Positions 1 to 10,967 of a stretch of DNA of 64,000 nucleotides are shown piece after piece. Each line of letters begins with the position of its first letter. Within the stretch, counting starts at the first letter, position 1. Source of the DNA: Streptomyces exfoliatus (GTDB lineage Bacteria; Actinomycetota; Actinomycetes; Streptomycetales; Streptomycetaceae); contig NZ_JNZP01000012.1 in NCBI RefSeq assembly GCF_000725545.1, positions 124,001-188,000 on the forward strand, in the 5' to 3' direction. A program made the translations under genes and the position numbers. The notes below the pieces were generated by a model that did not search any database, had not been told where the DNA came from, and was given only the letters and a program-made list of their open reading frames with translations.

Positions 1-238
1 CCACGCCTGGCAGCAGGAAGAGGATGCCGAAGATCGTTCCCCACAGGGCCCCGGATGCGGCGGAGACGCCGACGATCCGACTGCTGGTGTCGACGTGGGT
101 CCCGCCGTCGGAGTCCACGGAGACGACGGCGAGCCCGTTCAGGTGCACCACGTAGTCCCGCTGCAGGTCCTGGACCGTGGCGAAGGCCTGTCCGGCCACC
201 TCCGGGTCGTCGTATCCGATGACGATCAGCTCTGCCAT
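1..238 (-). CDS. DUF1269-type membrane protein (3' end outside window)
   Basis: Only the first 79 codons are present; the gene runs off the left edge. The ATG is preceded by AGGAG at a suitable distance. The N-terminus begins MAELIVIGYDDPEVAGQAF and is a soluble alpha/beta segment. Around residues 60-79 a Gly/Ala/Leu-rich hydrophobic stretch begins. This order (short soluble domain, then glycine-rich membrane helix) is typical of the DUF1269 family of small bacterial membrane proteins, whose biochemical role is unknown. It is transcribed away from the nitrate reductase gene, so the 250-bp gap between them is a divergent promoter region. The family call rests on pattern recognition of the N-terminus only. 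Confidence 0.7.
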   Translation of the reverse strand, partial: MAELIVIGYDDPEVAGQAFATVQDLQRDYVVHLNGLAVVSVDSDGGTHVDTSSRIVGVSAASGALWGTIFGILFLLPGV

Positions 239-400
239 ACCCGTCTCCTGTCGCAACGGCGCGCCACGAAATGTCATCTTGTCCCGATATGTGAAGGGTC
301 GCGACTCGGTGACCGCCGGGAAGGCGCACGGACGGCGCCCGGCGGGACGCCCGCGTGGCCGGGGGCCTCACAGGGTGCCGGCGGCCGCTGTGTGACCGGC

Positions 401-439
401 GTTACGGACCATGATCGGCCTGGTTGACACAGGTGTAAC
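401..439 (+). promoter_or_regulatory. Candidate GlnR operator before the nitrate reductase gene
   Basis: TTGAC-N6-GTAAC at 424-439 fits the actinobacterial GlnR half-box pattern (gTnAc-N6-GaAAc). A weaker copy, GTTAC-N6-TGATC, lies at 401-416. TTGACA at 424-429 could also serve as a -35 element. GlnR is known to activate nitrate-assimilation genes in Streptomyces, which fits the gene 50 bp downstream. The assignment is by eye and no binding is shown. Confidence 0.45.
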
Positions 440-489
440 GGGCATTTCGTACGGTCGGGGCTCGAACGGTTCCACAGAGAGGCGCCCCG

Positions 490-3400
490 GTGACCCCACA
501 GGACACGCCGGCCCCCCGGGCCGGTACGGCCGATCAGGTGCGGACCGTCTGCTCGTACTGCGGTGTGGGCTGCGGACTGCTCCTCGACATCGGCGCGGGG
601 CCCGACGGACGGCGTACGGTCCTCAGGGCGACGGGCGACAAGGACCACCCCGCCAACCGGGGACGGCTCTGCACCAAGGGCGCCACCACCGCCGACCTGC
701 TCGCCGCCCCCGGTCGCCTGGCCACCGCGCTCGTCCGCGAGGAGCGCGGCGCCGCCCCCGTCGCCACCGGCACCGACCGCGCCGTCGCGGAGACCGCCCG
801 CCGGCTGCGGGCGATCGTCGACGAGCACGGGCCCGACGCCGTCGCGCTGTACGTCTCAGGGCAGATGAGCCTGGAGGCGCAGTACCTCGCGAACAAGCTG
901 GCCAAGGGCTTCATCGGCACCAACCAGATCGAGTCCAACTCGCGGCTCTGCATGGCGAGCGCCGGCACCGGCTACAAGCTCTCCCTCGGTGCCGACGGCC
1001 CGCCCGGCTCCTACGACGACCTCGACAAGGCCGACGCCTTCCTCGTCATCGGCTCGAACATGGCCGACTGCCACCCCATCCTGTTCCTCCGCATGATGGA
1101 GCGGGTCAAGGCAGGGGCGAAGCTGATCGTCGTCGACCCCCGGCGTACCGCCACCGCCGACAAGGCCGACCTCTTCCTGCGGATCAGGCCCGGCACGGAC
1201 CTCGCGCTCCTCAACGGACTGCTGCACCTGCTGCACGAGAACGGGCACACGGACCCCGGCTTCGTGGCCGCGCACACGGAGGGCTGGGAGGCGATGCCGG
1301 CCTTCCTCGCCGACTACCCGCCGGCCGAGGTCGCGCGTATCACCGGCATACCCGAGGACGACATCCGTACCGCCGCCGAGTGGATCGGCACGGCGGCCGA
1401 GTGGACCAGCTGCTGGACCATGGGCCTCAACCAGTCCACCCACGGCACCTGGAACACCAACGCCCTGGTCAACCTGCACCTGGCGACCGGCGCGATCTGC
1501 CGCCCCGGCTCGGGCCCCTTCTCCCTGACCGGCCAGCCCAACGCCATGGGCGGGCGCGAGATGGGCTACATGGGACCCGGCCTCCCCGGACAGCGCTCGG
1601 TCCTGGTCGCCGAGGACCGGGCCTTCACCGAGGAACTCTGGGACCTGCCGCCCGGCACGATCCGCGCGGACGGCTCCGGGCAGGGCACCGTCGACCTCTT
1701 CCGGCGCATGGCGGACGGGGAGATCAAGGCCTGCTGGATCATCTGCACCAACCCGGTCGCCTCGGTCGGCAACCGCGCCACCGTCGTCGAGGGCCTGCGG
1801 GCCGCCGAACTCGTCATCACCCAGGACGCGTTCGCCGACACCGAGACCAACGCGTACGCGGACGTCGTCCTGCCCGCCGCCCTCTGGACCGAGACGGAGG
1901 GCGTCCTCATCAACAGCGAACGCGGTCTCACCCTCACCCGGCCGGCCGTCGACCCGCCCGGCGAGGCCGTCGCCGACTGGCGGATCATCGCCCGGATCGC
2001 CTGCGCGATGGGGTACGAGAAGGCGTTCACGTATGACAGCGCCGAGGAGGTCTTCGAGGAGATCAGGCGCGCGGGGAACCCGAAGACCGGCTACGACCTC
2101 GGCGGGGTCTCGTACGAGCGGCTGCGGGACACCCCCGTCCAGTGGCCCGCAGCGGCCGGAGGCCCCGCCCGCAACCCGATCCGGTACGTGGCCGACGACG
2201 GCACCGGGCCCGTCTTCCCCACGGCGAGCGGCCGGGCCGTCTTCCACGCCCGGCCACACATCGACCCCGCCGAGATGCCCGACGACGCCTATCCGTTCCT
2301 CCTCAACACCGGCCGTCTCCAGCACCAGTGGCACACCCTCACCAAGACCGGGAAGGTCGCCAAGCTCAACAAACTGAACCCGGCGCCGTTCGTCGAACTG
2401 CATCCGGAGGACGCCCTGCGGCTCGGCATCGCGGAGGGTGACCCCGTGGAGATCGCCTCGCGGCGCGGCAGGGCCGTACTCCCCGCGGTGGTCACCGACC
2501 GGGTCGCGCCGGGCGGCTGCTTCGCCCCCTTCCACTGGAACGACCTGTTCGGCGCGGAGCTGTGCGTCAACGCCGTCACCAACGACGCCGTCGATCCCCT
2601 CTCCTTCCAGCCCGAGCTCAAGGTGTGCGCGGTGGCCCTGACGAAGTCGGCGGTCCCGGCGGCTCTCGCCCCCGCCTCCGTGGCACCCGCGCAGGCCACC
2701 CCCCTGACGACCGGGGTGGTGATCCCGAGCGGCGGCCCGACGGCCGGGCACGCCGCCGCCTTCGGGCTCGCACCGGCCCCGCCGCCCGTCCTGACCGCCG
2801 AGGAGCGGCAGTACCTCGTCGGCTTCCTCGCCGGCCTGGAGACGGGCGCGCCGGGCGTGCCCGTCCTGCCGGACGGCGCGCCGTTCCGCGCGGACCACGC
2901 CCGCTGGGTGAACGGGGTCCTGGCCGGCCTGTACTCCCGCGCGCCCCAGGCCCCCGCGACCGGTGGCACCCGCGCGACGGGCCGGGAGGTCGTCGTGCTG
3001 TGGGCCTCGCAGACCGGCAACGCCGAGGACTTCGCCGCCGCCACCGCCGAGCGGCTGCTCTCGGCAGGCCACCGGGCGGCGCTCGCGGGCATGGACGAGA
3101 CCGACCTCGGGACGCTGCCGCCCGCCGCCGATCTGCTGCTGATCACCAGCACGTTCGGGGACGGGGACGCGCCCGACAACGGCTCCGGGTTCTGGGACGC
3201 GCTCGCCGCACCCGACACCCCCCGTCTGGACGGGCGCCGCTATGCCGTACTCGCGCTCGGGGACTCCTCGTACGGCGACTTCTGCGGGCACGGACGGCGC
3301 CTCGACCGTCGACTCGACGAACTCGGGGGCGTCCGCCTCGCTCCCCGTACCGACTGCGAACCCGACTTCGAGACGTCCGCCCTCGCCTGGCTCGACCAGG

Positions 3401-4599
3401 TCCTCGCCGGGCTCGCCGACGCCCCACCGGCTCCCCCGGCGGCGCCGAGCCCCGTCTCCCCGACCCCCGCCCGACGCTCCGCGCCCGCCGCCACGCCCGC
3501 CCGGCTCGTCGGGAACCGGCTGCTCAGCCTGCCGGGCGCGGGCAAGGAGGTCCGCCGGTTCACCTTCGACACGAGCGGGACCGGGACGCCGCTCGGCTAC
3601 GAGAGCGGGGACGCCCTCGGAGTGCGGCCCGTGAACTGCCCCGAGCTCGTGGCCGAGTGGCTGGGCGTCACCGGTCTCGACGCGGGCGCGGAGGTCGAGC
3701 TCCCCGGCCTCGGCCGGGTTCCCTTCGGCGAGGCGCTGCACCGCCACCTCGACATCACCCGGGTCTCCCCCGGCCTCCTCGACTTCGTCACCGAACAGAC
3801 GGGCGACCGGGACCTGAAGAGGCTCCTGCGGCCCGACAACCGGGACGGGCTCGCCCAGTGGACCTGGGGCCGACAGGCCGTGGACGTCCTCGCCGAGCAC
3901 CCCGTCCGCGCCGCCGCGCAGCAGTGGGCGGAGGTCCTGGGCCGGCTCAAGCCGCGTCTGTACTCGATCTCCTCCAGCCCGCTCACCGACCCGCACCGGG
4001 TGTCCCTGACCGTCTCCGTCGTCCGCTACGAGAACCGTCACGGCCGTCCCCGCAAGGGCGTCTGCTCACCGTTCCTCGCCGATGCCGAACCCGGCGCCGA
4101 GGTACCGGTGTTCGTGCAGCGCGCGCCCCGGTTCCGGCCTCCGGCGGATCCCACGACGCCGATGGTGATGGTCGGCCCCGGCACGGGCGTGGCGCCCTTC
4201 CTCGGCTTCCTCGAAGAGCGCCGGGCACTCGGCCACCGGGCGCCGAACTGGCTGTTCTTCGGCGAGCAGCACCGCGCCACCGACTTCTACTACGAGGAGG
4301 AGCTCGCGGCCTTCCTGGCAGACGGCACCCTGGAGCGCCTGGACACGGCCTTCTCCCGCGACCAGCGCGCCAAGGTCTACGTACAGGACCGGATGCGGGA
4401 GCACGGACCGCAGCTGTGGTCCTGGCTCAGGGACGGCGCGCACTTCTACGTGTGCGGGGACGCGGCCCGGATGGCGAAGGACGTCGACCGCGCGCTGCGC
4501 GACATCGCCGTCGCCCACGGGGGTCTGGACGAGGAGTCGGCGGGCGTGTACGTCAAGCAGCTGGCCGCTGACAGGCGGTACGTCCGGGACGTGTACTGA
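490..4599 (+). CDS. Assimilatory nitrate reductase fused to a sulfite-reductase-type flavoprotein
   Basis: This 1369-aa cytoplasmic enzyme reduces nitrate to nitrite with a built-in electron supply. Residues about 15-720 form a molybdopterin oxidoreductase. It has a 4Fe-4S signature (CSYCGVGC near residue 20, fourth Cys in GRLCTKG) and a likely Mo-ligand Cys in [11 protein letters not shown]. After a linker (about 720-830), a flavodoxin domain starts at [15 protein letters not shown] (FMN site). It is followed by an FAD-binding domain (about 1000-1210) and an NAD(P)H domain with [11 protein letters not shown] and [13 protein letters not shown]. The C-terminus ends in RYVRDVY, typical of cytochrome-P450-reductase-like flavoproteins. 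Actinobacterial databases name such fusions 'bifunctional nitrate reductase/sulfite reductase flavoprotein alpha'. The GTG start follows GAGAGGCGCCCCG. No partner reductase gene is adjacent, which fits a self-sufficient enzyme. Possible GlnR control is listed separately. Confidence 0.9.
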   Translation: MTPQDTPAPRAGTADQVRTVCSYCGVGCGLLLDIGAGPDGRRTVLRATGDKDHPANRGRLCTKGATTADLLAAPGRLATALVREERGAAPVATGTDRAVAETARRLRAIVDEHGPDAVALYVSGQMSLEAQYLANKLAKGFIGTNQIESNSRLCMASAGTGYKLSLGADGPPGSYDDLDKADAFLVIGSNMADCHPILFLRMMERVKAGAKLIVVDPRRTATADKADLFLRIRPGTDLALLNGLLHLLHENGHTDPGFVAAHTEGWEAMPAFLADYPPAEVARITGIPEDDIRTAAEWIGTAAEWTSCWTMGLNQSTHGTWNTNALVNLHLATGAICRPGSGPFSLTGQPNAMGGREMGYMGPGLPGQRSVLVAEDRAFTEELWDLPPGTIRADGSGQGTVDLFRRMADGEIKACWIICTNPVASVGNRATVVEGLRAAELVITQDAFADTETNAYADVVLPAALWTETEGVLINSERGLTLTRPAVDPPGEAVADWRIIARIACAMGYEKAFTYDSAEEVFEEIRRAGNPKTGYDLGGVSYERLRDTPVQWPAAAGGPARNPIRYVADDGTGPVFPTASGRAVFHARPHIDPAEMPDDAYPFLLNTGRLQHQWHTLTKTGKVAKLNKLNPAPFVELHPEDALRLGIAEGDPVEIASRRGRAVLPAVVTDRVAPGGCFAPFHWNDLFGAELCVNAVTNDAVDPLSFQPELKVCAVALTKSAVPAALAPASVAPAQATPLTTGVVIPSGGPTAGHAAAFGLAPAPPPVLTAEERQYLVGFLAGLETGAPGVPVLPDGAPFRADHARWVNGVLAGLYSRAPQAPATGGTRATGREVVVLWASQTGNAEDFAAATAERLLSAGHRAALAGMDETDLGTLPPAADLLLITSTFGDGDAPDNGSGFWDALAAPDTPRLDGRRYAVLALGDSSYGDFCGHGRRLDRRLDELGGVRLAPRTDCEPDFETSALAWLDQVLAGLADAPPAPPAAPSPVSPTPARRSAPAATPARLVGNRLLSLPGAGKEVRRFTFDTSGTGTPLGYESGDALGVRPVNCPELVAEWLGVTGLDAGAEVELPGLGRVPFGEALHRHLDITRVSPGLLDFVTEQTGDRDLKRLLRPDNRDGLAQWTWGRQAVDVLAEHPVRAAAQQWAEVLGRLKPRLYSISSSPLTDPHRVSLTVSVVRYENRHGRPRKGVCSPFLADAEPGAEVPVFVQRAPRFRPPADPTTPMVMVGPGTGVAPFLGFLEERRALGHRAPNWLFFGEQHRATDFYYEEELAAFLADGTLERLDTAFSRDQRAKVYVQDRMREHGPQLWSWLRDGAHFYVCGDAARMAKDVDRALRDIAVAHGGLDEESAGVYVKQLAADRRYVRDVY

Positions 4600-4643
4600 G
4601 GACCTTGAGGCCGGGACCGCGTCACCCGCTTGCCGGTCCTCAG
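4596..4643 (+). terminator. Weak candidate terminator after nitrate reductase
   Basis: CTGAGGACC (4596-4604, overlapping the stop codon) pairs with GGTCCTCAG (4635-4643) across a loop of 30 nt that can itself fold in part. No T-run follows. The long loop makes this a weak candidate. Confidence 0.3.
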
Positions 4644-4737
4644 GTTGAGGCTAATGTCGATATATGGCCACATGCACGCCCTCGATCCCAGCGGCTCGCG
4701 GAGGCGGCGGGACGGGAGCGTACGGAAGGAGCCTCCC

Positions 4738-5823
4738 ATGACCCGTACATTGCGCGGCGCGATAGCCCTGGCCGGAGCGACGGCCCTCTGCCTGGGAGCG
4801 GTGGCGACCAGCGGGGCGACCCAGTCGGCGTCGGCGGCTCAGGGCGAGGTGAGGATCGGCCTCCTGCTTCCGGAGAGCAAGACCACGCGGTACGAGAAGT
4901 TCGACCGGCCGTACATAGAGGCCAAGATCAAGGAACTGGCCCCGGACGCCCAGATCGACTACTACAACGCCGCCGAGAGCGCCACCACCCAGCAACAGCA
5001 GGTGAACACGGCGCTCGCCAAGGGCGACAAGGTCCTCATCCTGGACGCCGTGGACGCGAAGTCGATCCAGTCGTCCGTGGAGAAGGCCCGGGACGCGGGC
5101 GTGAAGGTCGTCGCCTACGACCGTCTCGCGCAGGGCCCGGTCGACGCGTACGTCTCGTACGACAACCGCAAGGTGGGTGAGCTGCAGGGCAAGGCGCTCC
5201 TCGACGCGCTCGGCGACAAGGCCGAGAGCGGCCAGATCGTCATGCACAACGGCTCGCCGACCGACCCGAACGCCGCGGAGTTCAAGGCCGGGGCGCACTC
5301 GGTCCTGGACGGCAAGGTGAAGATCGGCAAGGAGTACGACACGCCGAACTGGGACCCGAACAACGCCAACCAGCAGATGTCCGGCGCCATCAGCGCCCTC
5401 GGCAAGGACAAGATCGTCGGCGTCTACTCGGCCAACGACGGACTGGCCGCCGGCATCTCCACCGCCCTCAAGGCCGCGGGCATGAACGTGCCCCTGACCG
5501 GCCAGGACGCCCAGCTCGACGCGATCCAGCGGATCCTGCTCGGCACCCAGACGATCACGGTCGAGAAGCCGTACAAGCCGGAGGCCGACATCGCGGCCAC
5601 GATGGCCGTCAACCTCGCCGAGGGCAAGGAGCTCCCGGCCGACCTGACGCCCACCACCGTCACCAGCGGCAGCGGCGAGAAGGTCCCGGCCAACCTGCTG
5701 ACACCGGTCGTGGTCGACAAGACCAACATCAAGGACACCGTCGTGAAGGACGGCCTCTACACGGTCCAGGAGATCTGCACCCCGACGTACGCCGCGGCCT
5801 GCAAGGAGGCCGGTCTCCAGTAG
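4738..5823 (+). CDS. xylF: Pentose ABC transporter substrate-binding protein (XylF-like)
   Basis: This 361-aa protein is a secreted sugar receptor of the Peripla_BP_4 type. It has an N-terminal signal (basic MTRTLRGA, a hydrophobic core, then SASAA as a likely cleavage region) and mature features such as YNAAESATTQQQQ, DRLAQGPVDAYVSYDN, and VYSANDGLAAGI. The resemblance is to xylose-binding XylF rather than RbsB, but the sugar cannot be fixed from sequence alone. The ATG at 4738 is chosen because GGAAGGAG sits just upstream; an in-frame start at 4630 would add a non-secretory leader. It is followed after 40 bp by an ATPase and then an overlapping permease, giving an SBP-ATPase-permease order as in Streptomyces xylFGH. 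No clear lipobox is visible, which is unusual for a Gram-positive receptor. Confidence 0.75.
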   Translation: MTRTLRGAIALAGATALCLGAVATSGATQSASAAQGEVRIGLLLPESKTTRYEKFDRPYIEAKIKELAPDAQIDYYNAAESATTQQQQVNTALAKGDKVLILDAVDAKSIQSSVEKARDAGVKVVAYDRLAQGPVDAYVSYDNRKVGELQGKALLDALGDKAESGQIVMHNGSPTDPNAAEFKAGAHSVLDGKVKIGKEYDTPNWDPNNANQQMSGAISALGKDKIVGVYSANDGLAAGISTALKAAGMNVPLTGQDAQLDAIQRILLGTQTITVEKPYKPEADIAATMAVNLAEGKELPADLTPTTVTSGSGEKVPANLLTPVVVDKTNIKDTVVKDGLYTVQEICTPTYAAACKEAGLQ

Positions 5824-5863
5824 CCGCGCGGTCTTCCATCCCGGCGGCGAGGAGGCGGTTCCT

Positions 5864-6639
<776 letters not shown>

Positions 6640-6643
<4 letters not shown>

Positions 6644-7947
6644 GCCACGACCGAGGCCGCGCCGACCCCGCGAACACCGGCGGCGGCACGGGCGACGGCG
6701 CCGGCCAGGAACCGGCACGGGGCGCCCTGCCCGCCGTCGACACCCGCCTCCTCGTCCGCGAGGAGGGCATCAAGGGCTACCTGGGCGAGTTCCGGCGCAA
6801 GCTGCGCAGCGGAGAACTGGGCTCGCTGCCCGTCGTGCTCGCCGTGATCATCATCTGGACCGTCTTCGGGAGTCTGAACAGCACGTTCCTCTCGGCCCAG
6901 AACCTCTCCGACCTCAGCCAGCAGATCGTCGGCACCGGCATGATCGCCGTCGGAATCGTCTTCGTCCTGCTGCTCGGGGAGATCGACCTCTCGGTCGGCT
7001 CGGTCAGCGGTCTGTGCGCCGCGATCTTCGCCGTCCTCAACGTCCTGAACGGCATGAACGAGTGGCTGGCGCTCCTGATCGCCATCGCGGGAGGCGCGGT
7101 CGTCGGCCTGATCCAGGGCTTCTTCTTCGCGAAGGTCGGCGTCCCGGCGTTCGTGGTCACCCTCGCGGGCAATCTCGCCTGGAACGGCCTGATGCTCCAG
7201 GTGCTCGGCACCAGCGGCACGGTCAACATCCCGAGCGAGAGCATCGTCTCCAAGCTCTACTCGACGATCTACCACAGTCCGGCCGCCGCCTACGGGACGG
7301 CGGCCGTCGGGGTCGGGCTGTTCCTCACGGCCTCGCTCCTGGACGCAAGGCGCCGCAGGGCCGCCCGGGTGCCGTCCCGTCCGGTGGCCGAGATCGTGCT
7401 GCGTACGGTCGTCATCGCCGCGCTCGCCTTCGCCGCCGCGTACATCCTCAACCAGTACCAGGGGCTGCCGCTCGCGCTCCTGATCTTCCTCATCCTCCTG
7501 GTGCTCCTGGACTTCGTGCTGCGGCGCACCACGTACGGCCGGCGGGTCTTCGCGGTCGGCGGCAACATCGAGGGCGCGCGCCGGGCCGGCATCAGCGTGC
7601 CGTTCGTCCGCATGTCCGTCTTCTCGATCGCCGGGACCATGGCGGCGATCGGCGGCATCTTCCTGGCGGGCCAGATCCAGTCCGCGAGCCAGACCTCCGG
7701 CGGCGGCAACCTCCTGATGAACGTCATCGCCGCCGCCGTCATCGGCGGCACGAGCCTCTTCGGCGGACGCGGCTCGGTCTGGTCCGCCCTGCTCGGTGCG
7801 CTGGTGATCGGCTCCATCCAGTCGGGCATGAACATCATGGGCGTCAGCAACGCCGTCCAGTTCATGATCACGGGCTCGGTGCTGCTGGCCGCCGTCGTCG
7901 TCGACTCCCTGTCCCGCCGGAGCCAGAAGGCGGCCGGAAGGGCGTGA
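6640..7947 (+). CDS. xylH: Sugar ABC transporter permease (XylH/RbsC family)
   Basis: This 435-aa membrane protein has a hydrophilic N-terminal tail of about 60 residues and then roughly ten hydrophobic segments. These include LPVVLAVIIIWTVFG, the family motif GEIDLSVGSVSGLCAAIFAV and, near the C-terminus, AAAVIGGTSLFGGRGSV, both typical of the BPD_transp_2 permeases of ribose/xylose importers. It would form the transmembrane channel of the importer with XylF and XylG. The ATG overlaps the ATPase stop (ATGA), so an internal start fits better than the much longer open frame that continues upstream. No sugar kinase or isomerase gene follows. Confidence 0.85.
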
Positions 7948-7954
7948 GCGGGAC

Positions 7955-8022
7955 CTCTGCGCTCAGCGTCCCTCCGCGCTCGACCTCCCTCCACGCTCGA
8001 CCTCCCTCTGCGCTCAGCCTCC
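7955..8022. repeat. 17-bp tandem repeat between convergent genes
   Basis: Four units of 17 bp (pattern CTCYRCGCTCRRCSTCC) run end to end from 7955 to 8022. The last unit overlaps the final codons of the BCCT gene. The array separates convergent xylH and the BCCT gene. I see no hairpin in it, and its role is unknown. Confidence 0.7.
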
Positions 8023-9744
8023 CGAGTCCGGGGAGCCGGGGCCGATCCTCAGTTCGAAATCGCCGTCGTACTTCTCGTGGCCCGCGATCACGGCCAGTTC
8101 GACGACCTCCACGCCCACCTCGCCCCGGACGATGAGCGGGTCCTTCCGCAGGTCCCGCATCAGCGCCACGCACATCCCGATCATCACCAGGACGAACGGC
8201 GCCGCGACCAGGATCGTGAGGTTCTGCAGGCCCGCGAGGGCGTCGCCCTGGCCGTCGCCGATGAGGAGCATGATGGCGGCGACCGCTCCGGTCAGCACGC
8301 CCCAGAACACGACGACGGGCCGGGTGGGTTCGAAGGCGCCGCGCTGGGACAGCGTGCCCATGACGATCGAGGCCGCGTCCGCGCCCGACACGAAGAAGAT
8401 CCCCACGAGGATCATCACCAGGAGGCTCATGGCGCCGGAGATCGGGAACTCCTGGAGCACGGCGAAGAGCTGCCCCTCGGGGGTCGTCTCCCCCACCAGG
8501 TCGCCCTGTTCGCTCAGTTTCATCGCCGTACCGCCGAAGATCGCGAACCACACCAGGCTGACGGTGCTGGGCACCAGGATGACTCCGCCGACGAACTGGC
8601 GGATGGTCCGGCCCCGGCTGATCCTCGCGATGAACATCCCGACGAAGGGCGTCCACGAGATCCACCAGGCCCAGTAGAAGACGGTCCAGCCGCCGAGCCA
8701 CTCATGGATGTTCGCGCCGCTGGTCGCCTCGGTACGGCCGGCCAGCTGGGGCAGGTCGCCGATGTACGCGGCGATCGAGGTGGGCAGCAGGTCGAGGACG
8801 ATGATGGTGGGGCCCGCCACGAACACGAAGAGGGCCAGCACCCCCGCGAGCACCATGTTGATGTTCGAGAGCCACTGGATGCCCTTCGCCACACCGGACA
8901 CGGCGGAGACGACGAAGGCCACGGTCAGGACCGCGATGATCGCGACGAGCAGCCCGGTGCCGGTCTTCTCCAGCCAGCCCAGCTCCTCGACGCCGCTCCC
9001 GATCTGGAGCGCCCCGAGGCCCAGCGAGGCGGCGGAGCCGAACAGCGTGGCGAAGATGGCCAGGATGTCGATGACGCGGCCGGGCCCGCCGTAGGCCCGC
9101 CGCTCGCCCATCAGCGGGACGAAGACGGCGCTGATGGTCTGGCGGCGCCGTCGGCGGAACGTGGAGTACGCGATGGCGAGCCCCACGACGGCGTAGATGG
9201 CCCACGGATGGAGCGTCCAGTGGAACAGCGTGGTGGCCATGGCGGTCTGCATCCGCTCCGCCGAGTCGACGGGGTGGGTGCCGGGCGGCGGGGCGCCGTA
9301 ATGCGCGAGGGGTTCGCTCACGCCGTAGAACATCAGGCCGATGCCCATGCCGGCGCTGAACATCATGGCGATCCACGACACCGTCCGGAACTCCGGGCCC
9401 TCGTTCTCCTGGCCGAGGGTGATCCGGCCGTAGCGGCTGATGGCCAGCCAGAGGGCGAAGACGACGAAGCCGGACGCGGCCAGCATGAACGCCCAGCCGC
9501 CGTCCCGGATCAGCCCTTCGAGGAGCCTGCTCGACGTGCTCTCCAGGCTCTCCGTGGCCGTGGCGCCCCAGACGACGAAGGCCACCGTGAGGACGGCGGT
9601 GACCCCGAACACGATCCGGTCCGTACGGGCACGACGGTGCTGGTCGGGGCGGCCGGGCAGGTCAGCCGTCACCACCCGCCCCACTCTGCCGCCCCCCTGC
9701 TCGCCGCCCGCCTCGGGGACGTCCGGTTTCTGATCTTCCTGCAA
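8014..9744 (-). CDS. BCCT-family betaine/choline/carnitine transporter
   Basis: This secondary transporter is about 576 aa with around twelve membrane helices. The BCCT signature is present as GWTVFYWAWWISW, followed by TPFVGMFIARISRGRTIRQF, and Gly/Phe-rich helix GMGIGLMFYGVSEPLAHY is also typical. The family moves quaternary ammonium compounds with Na+ or H+, often in osmoprotection. The start is uncertain: TTG at 9744 has GAAAGG nine bases upstream, while the frame stays open to 10167 and a GTG near residue 25 is possible. The C-terminal tail (about 80 residues, cytosolic) resembles the regulatory tails of osmosensing BCCT carriers. It is divergent from the GntR-type regulator at 9969, which may control it. 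Confidence 0.85.
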   Translation of the reverse strand: MQEDQKPDVPEAGGEQGGGRVGRVVTADLPGRPDQHRRARTDRIVFGVTAVLTVAFVVWGATATESLESTSSRLLEGLIRDGGWAFMLAASGFVVFALWLAISRYGRITLGQENEGPEFRTVSWIAMMFSAGMGIGLMFYGVSEPLAHYGAPPPGTHPVDSAERMQTAMATTLFHWTLHPWAIYAVVGLAIAYSTFRRRRRQTISAVFVPLMGERRAYGGPGRVIDILAIFATLFGSAASLGLGALQIGSGVEELGWLEKTGTGLLVAIIAVLTVAFVVSAVSGVAKGIQWLSNINMVLAGVLALFVFVAGPTIIVLDLLPTSIAAYIGDLPQLAGRTEATSGANIHEWLGGWTVFYWAWWISWTPFVGMFIARISRGRTIRQFVGGVILVPSTVSLVWFAIFGGTAMKLSEQGDLVGETTPEGQLFAVLQEFPISGAMSLLVMILVGIFFVSGADAASIVMGTLSQRGAFEPTRPVVVFWGVLTGAVAAIMLLIGDGQGDALAGLQNLTILVAAPFVLVMIGMCVALMRDLRKDPLIVRGEVGVEVVELAVIAGHEKYDGDFELRIGPGSPDSGG

Positions 9745-9968
9745 CAGATGGCACCTTTCACGGTGGTACGACCGTCTGAAACCATGTGAAATCGGCTTTT
9801 CATCGCACATGTGACGATGTCCTGGTAAGGCAGTACCACAGACAGGGCCGGACTTCGGGGACCAACAGACCTTCACGGCCGGACCGATGCCCTCCGGCGG
9901 GTCGACGTATCCTCGGCCCCGGGGCACCCCGAACGCGGGGCGGACGAGGACGAAAGAGGTCGGAACAG

Positions 9969-10796
9969 GTGGTGGACGGACGCGGGACCGGGACCGGCTC
10001 GACGGCCGGGGGCGGGGACGGAGGCGGAGGTGCTCGGGCGCGGGGCACGAGGAAGTCCGCCGCGGCGATGTCGGACCCGGACGCGACCCCCCGTCCCGAC
10101 GCGGCCGGCGCACCGGCCGCCGACGCGACACCGGGCGGTCCGGACGGCGAGTCCCTCCCCGTGCCACTCGGTACGCGCGCGCGGGAGGCCGTGCTCCAGC
10201 GGATCGTCGACCGGCGGTACCCGCAGGGCGCCCGGCTCGTCGAACGGGAGGTCGCCGAGGAGCTCGGCATGTCCCGCGTACCGGTACGGGAGGCGCTCCG
10301 CGCGCTGGTCACCGAGGGGCTCCTCGAACTGCTCCCGCACAGCGGTGTGCGGGTACGCCGCCTCGAACGCACCGACGTGGAGCATCTCTACGAGGTGTGG
10401 GAACCGCTGGCGGTCCAGGCCTCCCGGCTCGCGGCGCGCGCGTGCGCGGCGGGCGACACCCGGGGCATCGGCGCCCTCGAGGCCACGCTCCACCAGGCCG
10501 AGTCGGCCGCGGCGGCGGACGAGGGGACCCGCGAGGTGGCCGCGCACACGGCGTTCCACGAGTGCGTCGTGGCCATGTCGGGCAACCCGCTGCTCGCCCG
10601 CACCCTGGAACAGCTGAGCTGGCAGCTGCGGCTCGTGTTCGGCCTGCGTGAGGAGCCCGCGCACATGCGGGCGCAGCACTCCGAGATGTACCGGCACATC
10701 GCCGCCGGGGACGCGGAGGCCGCCGCGGCGAGCACCCTGCTGCACGTACGGGACAGCAGGGCCGTCGCGCTGCGCTCGCTCTTCGGCGCCACCTGA
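9969..10796 (+). CDS. GntR/FadR-family transcriptional regulator
   Basis: This 275-aa protein carries an N-terminal low-complexity Gly/Ala/Pro region of about 60 residues. A winged helix-turn-helix (EREVAEELGMSRVPVREALRALVTEGLLEL) follows, then an FCD ligand-binding domain with TAFHECVVAMSGNPLLARTL and the histidines expected to bind metal or ligand. The GTG at 9969 has AGAGG nine bases upstream. ATG 10068, with AGGAAG twelve bases upstream, would give a shorter protein close to the usual 230-240 aa and is a real alternative. Two half-related operator sequences typical of this subfamily lie just downstream, in front of the amidohydrolase gene, so repression of that gene is the likely role. 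It may also control the divergent BCCT carrier. Confidence 0.85.
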   Translation: MVDGRGTGTGSTAGGGDGGGGARARGTRKSAAAMSDPDATPRPDAAGAPAADATPGGPDGESLPVPLGTRAREAVLQRIVDRRYPQGARLVEREVAEELGMSRVPVREALRALVTEGLLELLPHSGVRVRRLERTDVEHLYEVWEPLAVQASRLAARACAAGDTRGIGALEATLHQAESAAAADEGTREVAAHTAFHECVVAMSGNPLLARTLEQLSWQLRLVFGLREEPAHMRAQHSEMYRHIAAGDAEAAAASTLLHVRDSRAVALRSLFGAT

Positions 10797-10804
10797 CGCC
10801 CTTC

Positions 10805-10814
10805 GTATACCAAG
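10805..10814. promoter_or_regulatory. FadR-type half operator (upstream copy)
   Basis: GTATACCAAG at 10805-10814 is the exact reverse complement of CTTGGTATAC at 10906-10915, about 100 bp away. The pair resembles the TTGGTATACCAA-type operators of FadR-subfamily regulators. This copy lies nine bases past the regulator stop codon. Confidence 0.5.
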
Positions 10815-10888
10815 ACGATCGGCACCCCTCTCCCCGCCTCCCCTTTCAGCACGTGGACGGTACTTCTGGAATCCTTTGATCCACATCC

Positions 10889-10918
10889 TTGTCCGCCGCA
10901 TCGAGCTTGGTATACAAA
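10889..10918 (+). promoter_or_regulatory. Promoter with FadR-type operator over the -10 box
   Basis: TTGTCC (10889-10894) and TATACA (10911-10916) are spaced by 16 bp and form a plausible sigma70-type promoter for the amidohydrolase gene. The palindromic TTGGTATACAAA (10907-10918) covers the -10 box, the position expected for a repressor. The regulator encoded immediately upstream is the natural candidate. Confidence 0.5.
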
Positions 10919-10967
10919 ACAGGGACGTCGTCGTTGGCACACTCCCGTCCCCTCGAATGGAGACTCC

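Noticed and set aside
856..4041. A 1061-codon open frame on the - strand opposite the nitrate reductase gene
   Set aside because: It shows no known domain, has a biased composition typical of antisense frames and overlaps a fully supported gene.
4641..4660. An iron-box-like sequence (TCAGGTTGAGGCTAATG) before the xylF-like gene
   Set aside because: It fits the consensus only if one base is skipped, and a xylose importer is not expected in the iron regulon.
9745..10167. N-terminal extension of the BCCT transporter to 10167
   Set aside because: It would overlap the divergent regulator gene and the promoter region; the first membrane helix begins close to the chosen TTG, which has a ribosome-binding site.
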